Source of the DNA: Hymenolepis diminuta
Lineage: Eukaryota > Platyhelminthes > Cestoda > Cyclophyllidea > Hymenolepididae
Direction: 5' to 3'
DNA length: 64,000 nt
NCBI GenBank assembly: GCA_900708905.1
Contig: CAADRB010000056.1
Span: forward strand, 818,134 to 882,133
Both the position numbers and the translations under genes were made by a program. Position 1 is the first letter of the stretch. The number at the start of each line of letters is the position of its first letter. Below the pieces are notes generated by a model. That model was given only the letters and a program-made list of their open reading frames with translations, had not been told where the DNA came from and did no database searches. Positions 60,274 to 64,000 of the stretch are shown in pieces.

Positions 60274-63200
60274 GTATTTATGCATAATTTATTAATATTT
60301 CAAATTAATTTCGATCCTTATTCTATTTCTAAATATGTTGCTGTCACAGTATAGACTTCAAATCTACTGATGATTGGATTTGAGCCCATACTATTTGTTT
60401 AATGCATTCAAATTAATCCTTCCAACCTATCATGTAAACTATGATGCTACATCGAAAATAATTGTAAAATTACAAAGTAGGCTTACTTTGGGCAGATCTA
60501 TCAGACTCCGCGTTTGAAGATATTGCAACTGTAATTAAAGCATCGAAATAGTAGTCAGGCCCCAAAGATATTGATTACTTTTAGTAGTATAATTGCAAAT
60601 AATCTGCACTAATTTTTGCTATACAAATTAGTGTCTGGTTATTTTGCTTCACTTATAGAATAAGATGGTTTCCATCTTCAATGTATATCCAGATATAGGG
60701 ATACTTTCGGGAATGCAGATGGAAGAAAGGGTAAAAGTTGTATCTTAATTAAGCGATAGATTATGAAACTATTGTTAACTAGCGGAATTAACGAGGATCA
60801 GGTAATTAAATATCAAGAGGGTTTCTGATCTTGGTTCTAGAATCTCCCACTTCAAATGTACTTGGGTCCGATCCGTGATTTTAATTGACAATAAGTTATT
60901 CTGCAAATCGCTGTCATGATCATTCTAAATAATATAATTCGATAAAGAGTTGTCCGGTTTTTATTCTAGAGGTGACTACGGAATTAAAAAACTTATTTTC
61001 CAGAAATGTGAATTTGCATACATTGTCTATTGATTTTTCTTCGAGTATGTAAGCCCATTTATAGGTCTACCTCTTCTTACTCTTAACTTTTCAAAGGTGT
61101 TACAACGTACTTATTCTATTGATAACATAAAAACATTCGAGATCGCCCTGATGGCGTTAGAGTTTCAGGGGCTTAATCCCCTGCCACTAAAAGGAGGCGA
61201 AAATATATTATTGTCGCAAATAGTTATTCGACGTGCTAAATTTTAATTCATCGACGGTCCAATCAAGCGGATGGTTTTAAGATCATCATTATATTGAAAA
61301 ACTACAATGGCGTACCCATGTGTATATCTTCTTATTCATTTTGATCCTTTAAAGTGTTCAAATTTAATCATGGTGTGTAACCTCTATATTACTGTAGGTG
61401 CATACATAACTAATGATAATAATGAGTAATCACTGCCTGACAGTTAATTTAATTTGGTTGAGTTGTATTCATCTGGCGTTAAATGCATCTAGATAATTCT
61501 TTCTGGGTTTCTACTCTCGATTCTTACATTAGATAAATTAGACATGTATAATTTTAAGAATAAAGAACGGATATCAGAAATTTAAATTACATTACAAAAA
61601 GTAATATTCCATTTCTTACGTCACTTTTGCGACGATATTATGCATTGTTAACTTCTTCTCATAAGACCTCGTTTCGACATCACAGCAAACTTGAATCTAT
61701 GATTAAGGAATCTTTCGCTTTTGATTATAAAATTATAGATATTTCTTTTTTATACTAATATCTATATCTGAACCCTTTATGCTAAAATAGCCTTGTTGGA
61801 TTTCTATAAACTGGCAATAAAATATGAAAATGAAATTCTGATCATCGTCTTAACCTCATACTTCGTCCACCGAAACTAGGAATCATAATGTGCCATAGTT
61901 CTTCTTGAGGGGACAGTTTCATACAATTTTTTACAGAAGGATCCTTTTACTTTCACGCAGGTCTTCTTGGTGCACACTGTCAAGTTCCCACACGAAATTC
62001 TAAATCGTTTTTAATAACTAAGTGCGCCGTAATTGTTTGCCTTGACCTCTTCATTGAATAACTCATTTATTTGGCCAAAACTATCATTCAATCCTGAAAA
62101 ATGATTGGAGTAAATTATGATTATTTCATTCTTATGAAATATAGGATTTTTTCTGAATTTTTTTGAGACCATAACCAGTTATATCTCCATTGCTTTTAAC
62201 TTACTTTGATCTTGAGATAATCAGGGGGTATGTTTGGTTGAAGAATAGTATTAGATACTCGGTAGGGAAATTTAAAAAGGATAAAACTGTCGGGAACAAG
62301 ATGCACTCTTCAAGGTATTCACTAGTTTTGAGGATTTGTGAAAGTGTGAGTGATTGAAAATCTAGAATTTTACTTCATGAAAAGAGTAGAATGCAACAAA
62401 TATGTAGTCATATTAAATCAACTGATACATACATCAAGAATGCAGAAATATTCATCCTAAATAGTTAATGCCTTCTCTCACTTCACTGTTGGCCTTTATA
62501 AGGGTATCAAAGATCCTTTGAGCCTCTTTCTTTTGTTTTAGAAAGCATATTCTATAGAGACGTCACGCGTTATATGCAAAATTATCAACTCTCACAAAAT
62601 ATATGAAATCGGATTTTAATTAGGTTAAATACTCGAATATGTGTTAACTAGCAATCATATAGCTAGATTTACTTCTTCTTCTTAATGATAACCCTGCTTC
62701 TAACTCCTTTCTCGGGTAGTTCTAACAAGGGGGCTTGAAGTTACTTATTATTTCCCAAATAAACTTTGCATTAATTGCACTATTCAGCTAAAAGGATTTC
62801 GAACTAACTTGCATGCATATTATTTTCTCTAATCACTCTAAGTACACGTTTGCCATAAAATATCAATAAGCATATAAAAATCCTGAAATTAGTCACTAAA
62901 GTGTCTTTTTGTATCATTTCGAGGTCATTTCTATGACAAATCATGGATTTCGCCTGGATCAATAAAAGTGAACCCATTAAATAAGCGAAATATACACTTA
63001 TTTTGAAAGAAAATTTACCTTCCTTGAGGCTTAGATTAACTTTTGCCATTAAGTATACATCTATTAGAAATTATATATGTATATATCTCAGCGAACAATA
63101 ATGAAGAATGTTGGAAAGACGAACCTAAAGAAAGTGATGATTTCAACCGTTTCGACCTAGATTTATTATTATTCCTGGAACTGCGATTATGTTAGACTGT

Positions 63201-64000
63201 ATTGGATAGAAGCCAGACTATGAACCTTTGATTTTTAGGATGGGTTGCATCACTTTGGATAAATTCTAAGCTAACTTAGAGTTTAGCATTGCATGAGATG
63301 GGTATCGTTTCATGATACTATCAAAACACCACTTTCAGCGTGTATCGGTTCATTAACCTCTTGCAATAACTGCGTAAGTTTATAGACTGAAGCAGACTGG
63401 AAGTATTTTCTTAGAGAAGAATTATTTTTGTTCAGGAGATACAATTTAGAACAGATTCTTCAAACAATTGAAATTCCAGTCAGTTTTCTTTGCTGATTTA
63501 TTCCAAATTATCTTAATTCGTTAATTCACTATCGTTTCATTCAATGTAAATCAAATAATTTGTAAATTCCTCAATTGAGAACACTTAATCGCCCCTTGTT
63601 GTATTTAGTCAGTCAAAAATTCACGACGTCGTTAGGCTGTTAGGGTGGATACTGGAATTTTTTTGCACGCTTTAACAGGACTGGTAATAAATGTAATTGA
63701 AACGATATGTGCACTTAACGAAGTTGAGCTGTTGCATATACGAATTCCTTCTTCACATGATACTTCGAATTACATAAGCCCAAATACGAAATACGTACCT
63801 CTTCTCTGGCAACTTCAACCCAGTTCCTTAAAGGTCCCAATTCTCTCTTTTCGGCACTCGCTCAGAACTCCAATTGTGCGTACTTTTATCTGCCATTTTT
63901 GCATCTTTAAATAGAATTGCCTTTATAGATTATCTTGAATGTGAATGATTCTCTTACTGTTGAAATACATTTGAAATAAAACGGTAACTAACCACTTCAT
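60274..64000 (+). other. probable continuation (introns) of the RUN gene; no exon recognised
   Basis: The PTB-like segment is incomplete at 60,273, so more exons are expected, here or beyond the window. I found no exon with a matching phase. A short frame at 60,659-60,748 has the wrong phase, and the frame at 63,645-63,914 is unconvincing. A hairpin-rich block lies at 61,145-61,200. Confidence 0.5.
61145..61200. repeat. GC-rich double hairpin, possible RNA-derived repeat
   Basis: CGCC-CTGAT-GGCG (61,144-61,156) is followed by a perfect CAGGGG-CTTAAT-CCCCTG hairpin (61,166-61,183: six pairs, loop six) and GGAGGCGA, which could pair back with TCGCC at the start. It is more GC-rich than its surroundings. 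I could not fit it to a tRNA or to a hammerhead ribozyme. Confidence 0.5.

Noticed and set aside
60659..60748. Short frame MVSIFNVYPDIGILSGMQM after an acceptor-like TTATAG, considered as RUN gene exon 5
   Set aside because: It is open only in phase 0, but exon 4 would leave phase 1 or 2.
61141..61200. Hammerhead ribozyme, suggested by CTGATG next to hairpins
   Set aside because: The conserved CUGAUGA core and matching GAAA strand are not present in the right arrangement on either strand.
63645..63914. 89-codon plus-strand frame near the window end
   Set aside because: No domain, no phase information and weak composition; may or may not belong to the RUN gene.

Overview
This is a eukaryotic window. 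It is AT-rich, its genes are split by introns with ordinary GT-AG junctions, and it carries mariner-type DNA transposons. The genes point to an invertebrate animal. Kilobase introns sit beside very short ones (42, 47 and 82 bases), and together with the gene content this is compatible with a flatworm, but that placement is inference and the sequence does not prove it. I see no bacterial genes, operons, CRISPR array or rRNA.

Layout. Positions 1-812 hold the 3' part of a broken mariner transposon, possibly inserted into a minus-strand open frame (815-1014, with a second one at 1186-1448). Positions 1,500-13,200 look intergenic apart from one unidentified minus-strand open frame (10,501-10,740). 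Positions 13,244-51,977 (+) hold the main gene, a small-conductance calcium-activated potassium channel (SK/KCNN family). I could assemble it in 11 coding exons with every splice phase agreeing, giving 3,957 coding bases and 1,318 residues. It has an unusually long N-terminus of about 760 residues, the six-helix channel core, a calmodulin-binding domain, a coiled coil and a polar tail. Its 9-kb intron 4 contains a decayed second mariner relic (about 33,440-34,410), and intron 7 contains a tRNA-like sequence.

Positions 53,275-55,992 (+) hold two small genes for multi-membrane-spanning proteins. The first is visible only as its last three exons. The second is a complete three-exon gene for a 144-residue four-helix, tetraspanin-like protein with micro-introns. 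From 57,851 (+) begins a gene whose first four exons encode a RUN domain, then a PDZ-like segment, then the start of a PTB/PID-like segment. Its 3' end was not found before the window ends.

The genes do not form a pathway. All are on the plus strand. The channel and the small four-helix proteins are predicted membrane proteins, and the RUN/PDZ/PTB protein looks like a cytoplasmic adaptor. The most useful points are the full SK model with its unusual details (alanine in place of the usual proline after the selectivity filter, a glycosylatable S3-S4 loop, an N-terminal Cys/His cluster), the RUN-PDZ-PTB combination, and the alternative endings of the four-helix gene.
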